From assembly GCA_001936135.1 (NCBI GenBank), contig CP012816.1, positions 2,849,501-2,913,500 on the forward strand: 64,000 nucleotides of DNA, read 5' to 3'. Origin of the DNA: Saccharomycopsis fibuligera x Saccharomycopsis cf. fibuligera (Eukaryota; Ascomycota; Saccharomycetes; Ascoideales; Saccharomycopsidaceae). The first letter of the stretch is position 1. The number at the start of each line of letters is the position of its first letter. The position numbers and the translations under genes were made by a program. Below are positions 18,727 through 31,300 of the stretch, one piece after another. A model generated the notes under the pieces. It did not search any database, had not been told where the DNA came from, and saw only the letters and a list, made by a program, of their open reading frames with translations.

Positions 18727-20477
18727 ATGAGTGTTTCGCCAACAAAATCCCTCATATCTAGTGGCTCAAGGAGAAGACGAGATGTCATTAGGACCGCTTT
18801 CAGGAAGAAAGAAATCGAACCAGAGTAAGTGACCCTAGCATTTATAGTTACATTTACCAAGTAAAAATACTAATTTTTTTTCTATATTAAGTGCTTCAGA
18901 AAAAGTTACATATTCCCCAAAAATACAGAAAACCTTTACATCCTTAATCCCTCGGTACGAGAGCTGCATCACGACCTCAATACCTTTGACTGAAGGCCAT
19001 TTTATGGATGCATATAGTAAAGTATAAAAAAACATTTGAAATAAATAGCGCTACAAAAACAGTTATTAACAATACATTCAATAAAGGGCAAATGGAACCT
19101 TTCCAATGTACCTTGCCCCGAATTCATGAAAAACTCCGGTTTGATGATGCCTCCTGAGAGTTATAACGAAACGTTCAGATTAAAAGTAAGTAACGACCTA
19201 AATCTTGAATTTTTTTTTTCTTTATCATGTTTTCTAATAGAAAATAATAGGACGTGAAGAAGTACTTGGATTGCAAGCAGTGGGATAGATCACAAGAATT
19301 TCATAAACTGATGAATAGAGCTTTGCACCTATGCTCCGTATCAGGGGTTTCGATTTCATTAATCGACGAGACGCGTCAGGTTGTCAAATACTGCCATTCA
19401 CTTTCTGTTAGAGAATGTCCAAGAAGAATATCTATTGACGGCCATGCCATACTATCTTCACAATATTTTATTATATTGGATGCTTCTAAGGATTGGAGAT
19501 TTGCAAATAACCCTTTAGTGAAAGGATTTCCAAAAATAAGACTTTATGCAGGTGTTCCAATTGTCACCAGCAATAAACAAGTTATCGGTGTGTTTGCCAT
19601 ATTTGATGGTTTTTCACGGTATGAATTTGATTCAAGTTATATTCATGAGTTAAAGAACCTTGCAAAAGAAGTGGTGAACCTATTAGAGTCCCCTGTGCAA
19701 GAGGGGGAAATAAACAAGTTAAGATCCGATACAAACCTTATCAACAAAATTGGTAGAGCCACTAGCAATCAAATTCCCAAGCTTCTGACTGTTCCTGTAT
19801 ACGAACGAGATGGTTCTGGCTCACCATATTCACAAAATCACAATTTCAGATTTAGCAAGCATGAGCTAACAGAACAAGACTCAATTAATCATGAACTATG
19901 GCAGAAACTTTTCGGAACAGGTAACTTCAAGAGCGCAGCCAAAGAGTTAACAAAATTAATTTCAGAAAGGTTGGATTTAGATCTAGTGTATATCATGGAA
20001 ATTAGGGTGGCAGAAGTGTATAAGATTAATCAAGAGTTTTTTCCTAAAGGAAATGAAATAGAAGCGGAGGATTTTAAATTTGCAAATAAGCTTCAAAGAC
20101 TCGAAAAGGAACACATTATTACAAGAGTTATTGGGAGCTTTCCAGATATTGTTGCCGATCAGCTAGATGAGCAGGGTTTGCATTATAGAGCTTTAAGTTC
20201 GGAGTTTGGCATTTTTATTAAAAGCAAAACAAGCAGTGCCAGGTATAAAAATGGAATTTGTATGTCTTTTTACAGAATCCCATCCAAGTTAGTGAGAAAA
20301 AAAAAAGTAACAAAGAATGAGAAATCACTCGGACAAATCGACTTATTTCTAAAATCTGGTGGTTATATTATTGGCGCTTTTTCAGAGACAGATAAAGAAA
20401 TCACACACGATCAAATCAACTACATAGTTAACGGTGCCAATATTTACCGCAAAATGTACATCAGTGATTTAGTGTGA
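18727..20477 (+). CDS. GAF-domain protein, four exons
   Basis: Gene model: exons 18727-18824, 18892-19021, 19087-19185 and 19251-20477; joined, the frame is open for 517 residues. Exon 1 encodes a basic Ser/Arg-rich start (MSVSPTKSLISSGSRRRRDV). Exons 2-3 are conserved-looking (SLIPRYESCITTSIPLTEGH, KGKWNLSNVPCPEFMKNSG). Exon 4 starts with DVKKYLDCKQWDRSQEF and contains a GAF domain at about 119-260: HLCSVSGVSISLIDE, RISIDGHAILSSQYFIILDA, KIRLYAGVPIVTSNKQVIGV, FAIFDG. The remainder (about 270-517) lacks a recognised kinase or other catalytic domain. GAF domains bind small ligands or sense redox state; the ligand here is unknown. Three introns is unusual for a yeast gene. It is convergent with HIR3, 95 bp apart. 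No S. cerevisiae counterpart comes to mind. Confidence 0.78.
18825..18891 (+). other. Spliceosomal intron 1 of the GAF gene (67 bp)
   Basis: Donor GTAAGT at 18825, branch TACTAAT at 18868-18874, T-rich tract, acceptor ATTAAG ending at 18891. The AAG acceptor is less usual than CAG or TAG but keeps the frame (GA|T). Confidence 0.72.
19022..19086 (+). other. Spliceosomal intron 2 of the GAF gene (65 bp)
   Basis: Donor GTATAA at 19022, branch-like TATTAAC at 19064-19070, acceptor ATAAAG ending at 19086. It joins codon AAA to GGC in frame. The donor and acceptor are both non-ideal, so exact ends are less certain. Confidence 0.6.
19186..19250 (+). other. Spliceosomal intron 3 of the GAF gene (65 bp)
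   Basis: Donor GTAAGT at 19186, T-rich tract with TTCTAAT, acceptor AATAATAG ending at 19250. It joins AAA to GAC in frame; another AG ten bases earlier would break the frame. Confidence 0.72.
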
Positions 20478-20572
20478 ATATAAATTTTGGCTTTTTATGA
20501 TGAAACATGATTATATATATCAAATAATATAAAGTAGTATTATATTCGGGTTAGCTAGCTTGTATTTCAACC

Positions 20573-23500
20573 CTAGCTATTTTTTGTAGCTGTGTTTTGC
20601 TTTGACTTCTTGAGGTCCAAATGATCCTCTTCAATATCATCTCTAATCTTACTGGCTGCACGTTTTAATGGCCCTCTACTTTCAGTGATGTCCACAATGT
20701 CACTTTCAGAATCACTTCTAACAAGTTCACAAACTTGTTCACCAGATTCTATTTCAGATACAGAATGCAGTCTTGGCTTTTGTTGGGGTTGTAAAGATGA
20801 TTGTACTGGTGACTCATGTTTGTCTACCACAAGTACAACATCATTTTGTGAATCTTCCAATCGAGAATTCATTCCACTTTGAGCGTTTTCTTCTGCACTT
20901 TCATAGTTTTCAGATGAATTAGACAAGTACTCGTACTCAACAGCTAAATCGGCTATCTCTGGTCGGGTATTCTCCACACGAATCTCTCCAATATCGATCT
21001 TAGTACGAATTTTGTTGGCATCATCGCTATTATCATGAATAATGTCAACATGCTTATTTTTGTCCGCTTGTAATGTTTCATCACCTTCACCATGATCCAG
21101 CAAAATATTAACACCATTACCATTTTCTACAAATTGCGGGGCAATATCTTCCTTTTCATGCGGCATATCATCATTATTCTTTGAACTTTTCAAATTACTT
21201 TCTGTTTTCAATTCCTCATTTTGTTCTTCATCAAATAATAGTTCATTTTCTCTCTGGAAAACTTCTATATCTTTTGCAAGTAACTTCAAAATTGCTATTG
21301 CGCGTGGATATATATCTCTTCTAGCCACTTTGGTCTTAGTTGGCGCGGGATTTGCATGCTTTCCAGATTGATCCGAAGATGTAGCAGACTCAGTGCTATT
21401 GATATCAAATATAAAATTGTTTTTCTCCGACTCTTTTGAGTATTCTTTATTAGCACCTTCAGCATTAAGATATGCTTGATACATTTTTAAGTATATAGCG
21501 GCAAATGTATCATCAATCAACGCAGTAGTACCAAATCCATTGTTCATTCTTCGTACCTCAGAAATTTCATATAATAACAATAAATCTTTCGTATTAATTA
21601 TTCTGGTACCTTGGCTTTTCAAAGCATTTAGAAAATCCTGTGAACGATCAGTAAAAGTTTTAAATACCAATTTGCTAACAACTGAGTCGGTATAATTTTT
21701 GGCTATGTTCAATCTATTTCGAACGAGCGAACATGTTGTTTGACAAGCATTTTCCCATGCCATAAGCATGTTCACCATACCTGAACCCATTCTTCTGAGT
21801 TTTTTCAAAGTAATGCATAAAGATGATAAGCAATTGGATTTTTCAAGCAATAATACAAAAAAATTGACATAGTTGAATGCATATATAAAGTGCTTTCCGG
21901 GCCTTTCATTTTCTGGTTTCCATATAGAGACCAAATTTTTGTTAGTGAGTTTCAATGTAATAACATTCATCATCTCTTTCTTCGCAGCTTCAACGTCTCC
22001 AAAATCATAGAAAAAGATTTTAGCAATTCTGTAATGTGGCTTATGGTGCCACTTCTTTTTATCATGAGACAATATTTTTTTTTGCAAGTCAATACAAATT
22101 CCTGCAAATACCATAAATTGCTCCTCAAAAGTGTCGCCCATACTTCCTTCGGGGAATTTATACTGAAAAAAATTGTTATCCCTTTTTAAATACTCAATAG
22201 CCTCGCCAACTGTAATATCCTTCTTTTTAGTAACTTTATAAATAAAAGAACAAAGTCGATAATGCGGTTCTATAATAGGATCGGAACTGCCACCATATCG
22301 TTTAGCAAGCTCGCATGATTTGAGAAGCGTCTCCACAACTAACAGTGATTTTTTGAATAGCTTGGCTTGTAAGTTAGCAATGTAATAAAAATTTGACCAG
22401 TCCTTATGATTAAACTTAGTCGAAGCTCGGAAGGCAAGGAGGACTGTCTTTTGAATCATGAAGTCTCTCATAGGCTTTTCAAAATGCGTCTCATAGAAAC
22501 CGCTAGGAGAAGACAATAACTTTGGAGTTGTACTCAACTTGTAACATAATTTATCCATAGGCTTCATACACGAATTGTATAACTCCTTCGAGAATAAGGA
22601 CCATAAAAGTGATACCATTTTCGAAGAATCCTTCAATTCGCATTCTCCCATATGTGCACATGTATTAACTGCCATTAAATAGCACAACAATGCTTTTTTT
22701 TGCGATATAGCGATGTTATTTTTTTTATCGCTGTTTAGTTTATCCGATGTCCATATCAAATCGTCTTCGACAAGAAAACTATAGGATTGGCCTAAAAGAA
22801 TCCAGCTCTCAAGTCTATTTGTACCACACAGCAAATCTGCCTTAAACATTTTTATAACAAAATCTAACTCAGCGGATCTTCCCTGCTGTGATCTTTTCCG
22901 TATTTTGAAAAGCGATAATGCCATTGCACCTTGTACGTAATAAAGGCCGGCATTAGCTACCTCTTGGATATCCAAATTTGTCGTTGATAAATTAATATTA
23001 AGTAGACCGTAAAACGCCTCATGAAAAATTTGGGTATTAAGTGAAGAATCTAAGAATGTTTCAATCACAGCATCTGAACGAGCTATTTTCTCATATTTCA
23101 TATTAGGATCCCCAATAGCCTCATAAAACGCATCTAACACTAACTTCAAATCACTTTTTATGTTACTGAATGACCTATCCTTTTTTTCTAAAGCTAGTTT
23201 CAAAAACACACCAGTTAGTTCAAGCGCTGACTTTCTGTCAACAGTATCATGATGTGTATTATGGTTATATGGCTCAAAATAATCTGTGGTTAACAGCAAA
23301 TGATACTTGCAGTGTACCAATTGGAAAATTTCTAGGTCAACATAGACATTTTTTGCCAGCAACAATTCATTTTGCAACATATTTAAAAATATTCGATTTG
23401 CAGAATTACACATAGAGCCGTAACCAAGAATAGCATGCATGTTACTGACAATATCTACCAATTTCCTTTCAGGGGAGAAATCCAAATCTTCCCCCTTATC

Positions 23501-26500
23501 AAACTTATCATTGGCGGCTTTTAGCAAGAACAGTTTCAAATAGACGTATAACAAAACATAAGAGTTGCAAATCATGTTTTGTAATTCCTGTGCAGCTCTA
23601 GGATAAAGAGTTAGAAACAGGAATTCCCCACCAGTAAGGTCCGCAGAAATTTTGTTCAAATAAAAAATTTTAACGACTCCAATGATTTGAACCATATTTA
23701 ACAAGTGCTGAGGTGCTGTTGTTTTGGGTAACAACCAATTTCCCTTCTCTAAAAGGCATGCAAACCTATTGGTTTGCTCAGCGTAATAGCTCAATAACTT
23801 GAGTAAGTGCGTGTGTCTGTCACTTTCCGCAGCTTTTGTGTGTGTGTCGGAATGCAAATAGTCAATAATTTTAGCAATAAGCTTTTCAAAATTCTCCTGG
23901 TAAAGTTCGAAAAAAGTTCTATTCTGGCTGCCTTTTTGAGTAGCCTTCCAATAATAATGCTCAAGCAATATTTCATACAATTTCAACTGAAACTCAAATG
24001 AAGAATCTTGCACAAAATCATAAATAAGCTTTTGATCCTCCGTCAAAGTTTCATATAGTAGTGAACTGCTTTCAGATTGAAGAACTAAGCGAAGGAGCTT
24101 TATAGTTTCTGCAGAATATCTCGTAACATTTCCAGCATCATCATTAATGTTTGTGTTGTCATTCTTGAATATTCTCGAAAAGCTGTCAAGAACTTTTATT
24201 CTCTTGAGATTGTCCTCTATAGCACCTTTGCTTAGTATTGGAAAATGCGGATAGTTTTTGTAGGGTATATTTATTGACTGCTGTAATTTCCCATACTCAA
24301 GGAGCAACTCTTGCAAAATCTCCCGTATTACCTTATTTAGGTTTGAAGTTACATAATTGCTTTTGTCTAATGATGAGAGAGATCTCTGCTTGTAAAGGAA
24401 TAAAGCCCATTTGTATCTAAACCACGTTTTAGTCTTGATTCCATCATGTTTCTCAATGCTCGTGTATCCTTGAAGCAACTTTTGCCACTTTCCAATTTTT
24501 GTACGCAATTCAGCTAACCTAACAGATCTCTGACTTGATTCTTTAGACAGAATGGTATTCAGTTGCTTAACTTTTTCTGATAAAGCTAAGTATTCATCCA
24601 CAAAATTCTCGAAAATAGCCACAATAATGATAACATACTTTTGACAATTGAAATTTTTGTCTATGTCACGCCAAAAAAAAACCTGGCATAGTTTATTGTA
24701 TATGAGTTGCTGATAGTAATCAATGTATTTTTTAATGTTCACAATAAAGTCGTGTTCTACTTCAAACATGTAGTCCGTAATGAGGTTATACTCGTAGCCA
24801 TCTATAATGTCCTGCTGACTAAACAAATCGATCAACACAAATAGTCGAATTTGGTAAATATTAGAGTTGAAATTGCTAGAGTTAATTACTTCAAGTAAAG
24901 TTCCAAAAAAATTTTCATAGAGCGTTTTGCCGACAAGATTATACAGCGGCGGCACTGTATCTAACGAAATATCACTTTTTTCAGAAAGAGGATTGTTTGC
25001 AGTGCCAAATATATCTAGTAATGATATACCTTTTGATTGTATTCCCAGCTTTTTACTGTTTATACCAAGTATAATGACAGATTTTTGCTTATCCCAATTC
25101 TTCAAACATGTATTGAAGTCATGTATCAACTGATTGGCGACAGTGGTAAACTCATAGTCTCGATCATCAGGCTCAATAGTATTTTCTTCGTTAACGAATC
25201 GTTGCACTAGTGTATCAAATGAGATTTCGTTTTTATCAGTTTTTATGCCGAGTGCACCAAATGTAAACTCAAATTTCTTCAATTCATCACTAAGTTCTGT
25301 GAAATTTTCAATACTCACAGAAGTATTATCTTCTAGATTTCTAAACCTTTTACTAGATCTTTTAGGCTCCTTCTTTCGCTGTAACTTCTCAATATCTTCG
25401 TCGTTATCAACTTTCTCAATAAATTTCACAGATTCTTCATTTATTTCTTCTGTGGACTTCGTGGGTGCGTGTACGATGACTTTGTCAGTGGTGTCGAAAT
25501 TATCTGAAAGAAGTGGATCAGAATTATCATATAGAAATACATTCAGATCATGGAAATAGCTGCCGTTCCCTTTGCTGCAACGAGATGGTTTGTTTGAATT
25601 TTCATATAAACTTTCGATTTTTGAAATCAACTCAGAAATAGACCTACTCTTCAATGAAATAATTAACTTGTCTATCTCACTTAAATTTTCTCTTTTCGTC
25701 TCTTTGTCACTTTCTTTCAATTTATTGAAACAAAATAAGTCGTTCTCGAGTTTTTGCTCAAGGCGAGAATTATTTTTTTGTAGTTTTCTTTGCATTTTTG
25801 AATCTTTTCTAAAGTTCATATTAGGATTCTTAACAGATATTGTACTTAAAACTACTTGCAATCGCTTGTGCAATACCCTTATGGAAGGCGTTTCTCCTTT
25901 GCCATCAATAAATCCTAAATTTTGAGCAAAATCTGCATCTTCAAACAAGGTAGAAAGCTGGTCTTCAAGTAATAGCCTTGCTAATCTGGAGCTTTTAAAA
26001 TACATAAACAATTCAAAAAGTGCACCAATTAAGTCATCATCTGCTGTATCTGAGTAGCCAAGAGAATCTATCAAATCGCTTGTTATGCTTGATAAGCTTT
26101 CCAATAGCTCCTCCTTTTCGTCATCACTATCACGATCATCTTCTGTATCAATGACTTTTCCATTTGAAATTGTTCTCAAAGTGCAATGCTTCTCAGGTTT
26201 CCGAGTGCTGAGACCTATTTGTGTTGTCCCATTTTTTTCAACGATGTTATCATCGGCAACCGGTATGATCAGTTGATTAGATGCATTGTCGTCCAAATTG
26301 ATCACAGCTGTATTGCCTTCTTCTTTACTAGCTGACAGACAAATCCTATTGTCTCCATCTTTTCTGATTGCTTTGCCATATTTATGCTGTAGTATTGAAA
26401 GAGTTAACAATCCTCTATTTTTGTGTGCCAAATATCTCAATAGTTTAATAGATGGCGTCAGAGACTCATCAGCTCTTGGTTTAAGAACGTCTAAGCTAAA

Positions 26501-26755
26501 TAATTGCTTATATGTTGTAACAGATTCCTGAAACTGCTTGAGTTTTTGCAAATCTAGGGCTCTCTGGAAAATTTTAAACCCTTGCTCAACTTGTAATTCT
26601 CTTGTCTGCTCCTCTTCTTCTTGGTCAAATTTCTTTGCCTCATTTGTCAAATTAAGTGGAGTGAAAGTGGACTAGATAGTGAAGTTAGTTAAAAAGACAA
26701 TTTTTTTAATCAAAGGGCTGTGTCTTAAAAGAGGCTGGAACCGCATACGTACCAT
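20573..26755 (-). CDS. HIR3: HIR histone-chaperone complex subunit Hir3
   Basis: Large scaffold of the HIR complex (Hir1-Hir2-Hir3-Hpc2), which deposits H3-H4 outside replication and represses histone genes; nuclear. The body of the gene opens without an ATG: the frame is preceded by an in-frame TAG that itself looks like a splice acceptor. Splicing a first exon consisting of only the ATG (26753-26755) to 26671 gives MSTFTPLNLTNEAKKFDQEE, close to S. cerevisiae Hir3 (MSMFNALN). The product is about 2033 residues, longer than the yeast protein (1648). Recognisable early segments are ELQVEQGFKIFQRALDLQ, KLLRYLAHKNRGLL and LFELFMYFKSSRLARLLLED. The long helical TPR-like middle and the acidic C-terminal region fit the Hir3/CABIN1 family. 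The divergent IPA1 neighbour is conserved with S. cerevisiae YJR140C-YJR141W. Confidence 0.9.
26672..26752 (-). other. Spliceosomal intron directly after the HIR3 start codon (81 bp)
   Basis: On the minus strand: donor GTACGT starting at 26752, branch TTAACTAAC shortly before the acceptor, acceptor ATCTAG ending at 26672. The first coding exon is the ATG alone. Without it the gene has no in-frame ATG for well over 100 codons. Confidence 0.78.
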
Positions 26756-26989
26756 CTTGTACTTATTGATCCAGAGACAAGTGTGACTTTGGAAGACACT
26801 CTGCTGATTAACAGGTATGGTTTATTTTTAATAGCCAGTACATGAATTCTGATATTTGTTTGTTTTTCCTGGGGCGCCAAAACGGCAGTGCTAACACATG
26901 TGAATTTTTTGAGATGAGCTCTTGAAATTTGCCAAAGTATCAAGCAAGTCTTTTTCTAAGGACAAAGCATTTTGGGACAAACAAGTATA
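26756..26989. promoter_or_regulatory. Divergent HIR3/IPA1 promoter
   Basis: A 234-bp shared intergenic region between two divergent genes whose pairing is conserved with S. cerevisiae. No specific motif recognised. Confidence 0.4.
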
Positions 26990-28228
26990 ATGACGGGAAG
27001 CTTCAAGCCAATATTATACTACACGGAATATCTTCCTCGGATTAGTAGCGTGATAGTATCATTCCAGATATTAGACAAAGAAATAGCTATTGGAGAAGTC
27101 CTGTTGCTGTCACCAGTTTTATTACGCCTTGAGTTCAACAACAATAGTCATGTATTAATTGACTTACCTCACGAAGTTTATCATCCCTACAATAAAATTT
27201 CTAACTCTTTTATTAAATACGATAAGGAACAAGACTGCTACACCCTTAAGCTAAATATTATAGATAGCATTCATGAACTTAATTCAAGATCTCTGAACTA
27301 TTTTATGACTTTGAACAGTCATTATAAATGGAATGCCAAATATTTACAGGATATAAGGAGAGTCGGGGGCACATTTACGCTTTCTTGCTCAAATTGTGGA
27401 CATGAAGCGATAGATTCCAATGTTATAAAAAATCTAAATGAATTGCCATCTGAAATATGGTCTGAGTTAATGGATTTTTGGCATTGTCACAAGCCTGAGG
27501 AACCAAGTAATTGCACATCTATTAGTGCTAACAAGTATTCGATTTTGAGGCCTTCAAAAGACTCTCTCAACGTGGGTCTTTACTATTTCTCCATGAATAA
27601 AGAGGATACTTTCAAGAAAAAACTAAAAATTGATATTGAAGATGTTGTTTTCGACAAAGGCATCAATCTAGTTAGATGTCCAAGTTGCAACTTCAAGCTT
27701 GGGGAGTTAAACTTCAAGACAAATTTGATTAAACTAAATAAGTGGCACTTGAAACTCATAAAAGTTGATTCACAAAACAACATCAGCGAGGAACTTTTTC
27801 GCTCATATTATTTTGCATACAGTCTAATTATAGATCTGATAAATACTACTGCGTCAAGAGTTTTTTGTCTTGTGAATATAGACAAAATAAATAAGACACA
27901 GTCTCGGGTTGCACTCAGTTCTTTTGAAGTTCCTGAGAAAATCTACATATGGATACTCAATACAGGCATCACGGCTTCTCTTACAAATTTGTCTGTTCTC
28001 AGAAATTGCTTGAAAATTTACTATTCTGATGACTTTAACAACATTCCTATACCCAATGGCCTGCGCGCAAGTAAGATGTTTGAAACAGAAGAAATTGAAT
28101 TGCCGGAAGAAGTTATAAAGGATTTGCTTAATACTCTTGATGAAGTGAATCGAAACCTTCCTCAAAACTGCAAAGCTGTGAAAACTTGGAAAATGGGGTT
28201 GCTACCTTTTGAATGGAAAAATACATAA
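26990..28228 (+). CDS. IPA1: Ipa1, mRNA cleavage/polyadenylation factor (UBE3D/HECT_2 family)
   Basis: Essential yeast protein needed for mRNA 3'-end cleavage and polyadenylation; its family (animal UBE3D) binds ubiquitin E2 enzymes. 412 residues, against about 347 in S. cerevisiae. The start is MTGSFKPILYYTEYLPRI; the frame is open six codons upstream but has no ATG there. Family signature at about 138-172: SCSNCGHEAI, then LPSEIWSELMDFWHCHKP, with a second zinc-type pair VRCPSCNFKLGEL at about 230. The C-terminal WKMGLLPFEWKNT is typical of the family end. The divergent pairing with HIR3 is conserved in S. cerevisiae (YJR141W-YJR140C). It converges on the bromodomain gene with a 75-bp gap. 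Confidence 0.88.
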   Translation: MTGSFKPILYYTEYLPRISSVIVSFQILDKEIAIGEVLLLSPVLLRLEFNNNSHVLIDLPHEVYHPYNKISNSFIKYDKEQDCYTLKLNIIDSIHELNSRSLNYFMTLNSHYKWNAKYLQDIRRVGGTFTLSCSNCGHEAIDSNVIKNLNELPSEIWSELMDFWHCHKPEEPSNCTSISANKYSILRPSKDSLNVGLYYFSMNKEDTFKKKLKIDIEDVVFDKGINLVRCPSCNFKLGELNFKTNLIKLNKWHLKLIKVDSQNNISEELFRSYYFAYSLIIDLINTTASRVFCLVNIDKINKTQSRVALSSFEVPEKIYIWILNTGITASLTNLSVLRNCLKIYYSDDFNNIPIPNGLRASKMFETEEIELPEEVIKDLLNTLDEVNRNLPQNCKAVKTWKMGLLPFEWKNT

Positions 28229-28303
28229 GTAAATAGACATTTGAAACACTAAGAAATAACACATACATACTTATACGCAACTATAAAAATAATAGTATAA
28301 TCG

Positions 28304-31300
28304 TTATGTTTGCGCGTCTCTTTCTGCTTCAGCAAATAAGTTAATAACTTTCGTAGTTTCTTCTTGCATCTCATAGGCCCACCTGCTCATATCTGTATTA
28401 CTTCTATTATACATCACAGCATTTGAAAACATAAGCATCAACTCTCGCTCTAACTGCAAAGAGTTTGATATCTCGCCACTTTTAACCATTGCTTTGATAG
28501 TTTTTAAATCTCTTGGCTCATATATTACTGAGTAATAATTTGGGGCATCATTTTCATTCACTGGAGTTAAGAAAGGCGATGCAAACTTGAAAGATGATAT
28601 ATTTGCAATAAGTTGATTAGCAACACCGACAAACTTTTTATTGATAGGAGCCAGTGCTGGTGGAGTGAATTCACTAGGTCTTTGTCTTTTAGATTGACGA
28701 GTTCTCGAACCAGAAGATGAGGTACGCAACTTTCTTTTAACAGTCGCTGCTCTTCCCCGTCTTGATTTTTTATTGTCACGAATTTCTTTGTCATGACTTT
28801 CTTTATCATCATAGTCTTGCTCTGTTGTTTCATGCTCATCACCTCCCTTTTCTGCTTCTCCTTCGACTGCGTTTATTTCCTTCTGGGAGCCTGTGGCTTC
28901 CACCGGCTCTTCGCGTTTAACAGATCTGCTCCGCGTTATACGTCTTAGGTTATCGCCATCAGTACCATTATCGGCGTCTTTATCGTTGAGCTCTGAAGCT
29001 TCAGAAAGTCTTGATCGGGTTCTTGTTCTTCTCCTACTTTCAGTGTCCTTATCGTCCTTTTCAGTTGCTGCAACCATATTGATTTTCTTGTCGCTATTTG
29101 CATCTTTGGCTTGTGACTTGTCTTGTGCAATGATTTCATCTTTAAAACTTTTTGATCTCGCGGTCTTGTCTTCTATCTCAAGTTCTTCACTTTTCTCCTT
29201 TGGCATTACATCAACTTTAACCCTGTCACTAGCCCTCCTGCTAGCGCTTCTGGTATGTCTTTTTACATCGTCCAAATGCTGATCAATTGTAGAGCTCCTA
29301 AGACTACGGCGCAGTGAAACCCGATGTCCGTCTTTCTCTTTCAGCCCATTTTCACCACCATCTTCCTCACTTGGCTCCCCAAACTTGATTTGACCAGGTT
29401 TTTCTTCAGAACTTTCTTTAAATTCGTGTATTTGTTTTGGGGTGGGGACCTTCACATGAATATCCATATATTCCTTTCTATTAGAGTTTCCATCTTGTCC
29501 TATAATCAGCGGTTTAAACTCCGTCAGAACGGCCTCAAAATTATTGTTCAGGGTCTGGATTTCAGTAACATTTTTAACTTTATTACTTTTCAATTTCTGA
29601 GCATCTTTTTCTTCAGGGCTGCCAGCGGCTTCTTCCAACTTCTCTGATGTTTGCATACGCTTTTCTTCCAACTCTTTTTGCTGCTTTTGAGGGGTGCCCT
29701 CTTCTGAAATAGGCTCTTGCACTTTCTCCGTTTCCTGCAATTGAGTTAACTTTTCATTTGGTTCTTGTTGTTTCTCATGCTGTTCATGTTGCTTTTCATG
29801 CTGCTGTTCATGTTGCTGTTCATGCTGCTGTTCATGCTGCTGTTCATGTTGCTGTTCATGTTGCTGTTCATGTTGCTGTTCATGTTGCTGTTCATGTTGC
29901 TGTTCATGTTGCTGTTCATGCTGCTGTTCATGCTGCTGTTCATGCTGCTGTTCATGCTGCTGTTCATGCTGCTGTTCATGCTGCTGTTCATGCTGCTGTT
30001 CATGCTGCTGTTCATGTTGCTGTTGCGGTTGTTGCCTTTGATCCTTTACATCACGCTGTTCTTGTTTCTGTGCTTTCAATACTTCATCTGTCTTTGATAT
30101 ATCTTGCTTATGGTCTAATTTAATTTCAGGTAATTGATTCAGCTTCCGTCTAGATTTCTGTTCGGATATCTGTTCAGCTTTTTGTTCTGACGCTTGCTGT
30201 AATTGCTCTTTAATACTGTAAGGAGGTCCTTTATCTACATTAGTTTGTGCTTTCTTGGTGTTGCTACTTTCATTTTGGTAGAGCGAACCGCTTACTAGCT
30301 TCTCAGTATTTTCAGCGCCTCCTTTAAAAACTGAAGGTTTGTCTGTCTGATCTGCACTCTCAGAGTTTTGTTCTGGTAACTCCTGCGTTGTTTTCTTATC
30401 GAGTTCAACATTAATTTGATTAATTTTCAGATCTATCTCCGAAAGGTCATTCTGACTAGCTTTATCAAATGGTCTTTGATTGTTAATGATATCTGTTTTT
30501 CGTGACTCAAGAATTTCTTTTGTGAATGCAAGATCTCGCTCCCTGTTAAGATCAACTGTGTTGGAGTTCGAATTATTGGATGATCTGTTCTTCAAGTTTT
30601 CAATTAAACTTGTGTTGTTCAAGTTAATGTTTTGAGAGTTTTTATTCAAGCCAGTATTAATTAATGGGATATTTAATTTTGGTTTAGCAGTAGTGCTAGC
30701 TTTATCAGAAGCAATTTTCCTCTGTTCTTCATCAGCAGCCTCCTGAGAGACCTCTCTTTTAACCTTTTCTTGCAATTTTTTGATTTGTTCATTAATATCA
30801 TTAGTAGCTCCTTGAATATTATGCTTTTGCAATAGCCTGTTTTTTGCTGCTTGAAATTGCTGCTCGCTAGTAATATCCGGTATTCTGGAATCAGTTGTGA
30901 CATCATTCTTATTTCTATTATTTGCACTCAAATTTTCGCCGCTCGTATCAGCACCCTTTTGGTTTTGTGCCTGTGCAAAATGGATTCTTTTTAATTTTAA
31001 ATCTTGATTATCCTTTAAGAGCGTTTCCTCAGTAAATTTGCCACTTTCAACTAACTCTATATCTTTGCAGTAATTTTTGTAATTTTTTTCTAAGTTTTTT
31101 ATATCATATAATAGAAGCTTTTTGATTATGTTGCTAAACTGGTATATTAAATTTTTGAAAAAATTTAACTTAATATCTACAGGTTGCTTCAATTTGATCA
31201 CCACACTGTCTATGCTGTTTCGCTCGTTATTTTGAGAGTTGGTTATCACAAATAATGAATTATCTGAAATCGGTCTTTCAGGTGATAAGGAATTTTGAAC

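Noticed and set aside
26972-26989. Six extra N-terminal codons on IPA1
   Set aside because: They begin at TTG, not ATG; the first ATG at 26990 gives the family-like start.
29746-30123. Three overlapping frames across the 12-bp repeat (two plus, one alternate minus)
   Set aside because: A 12-bp unit without stops opens every frame; the proteins are pure repeats. Only the bromodomain frame extends into real domains.
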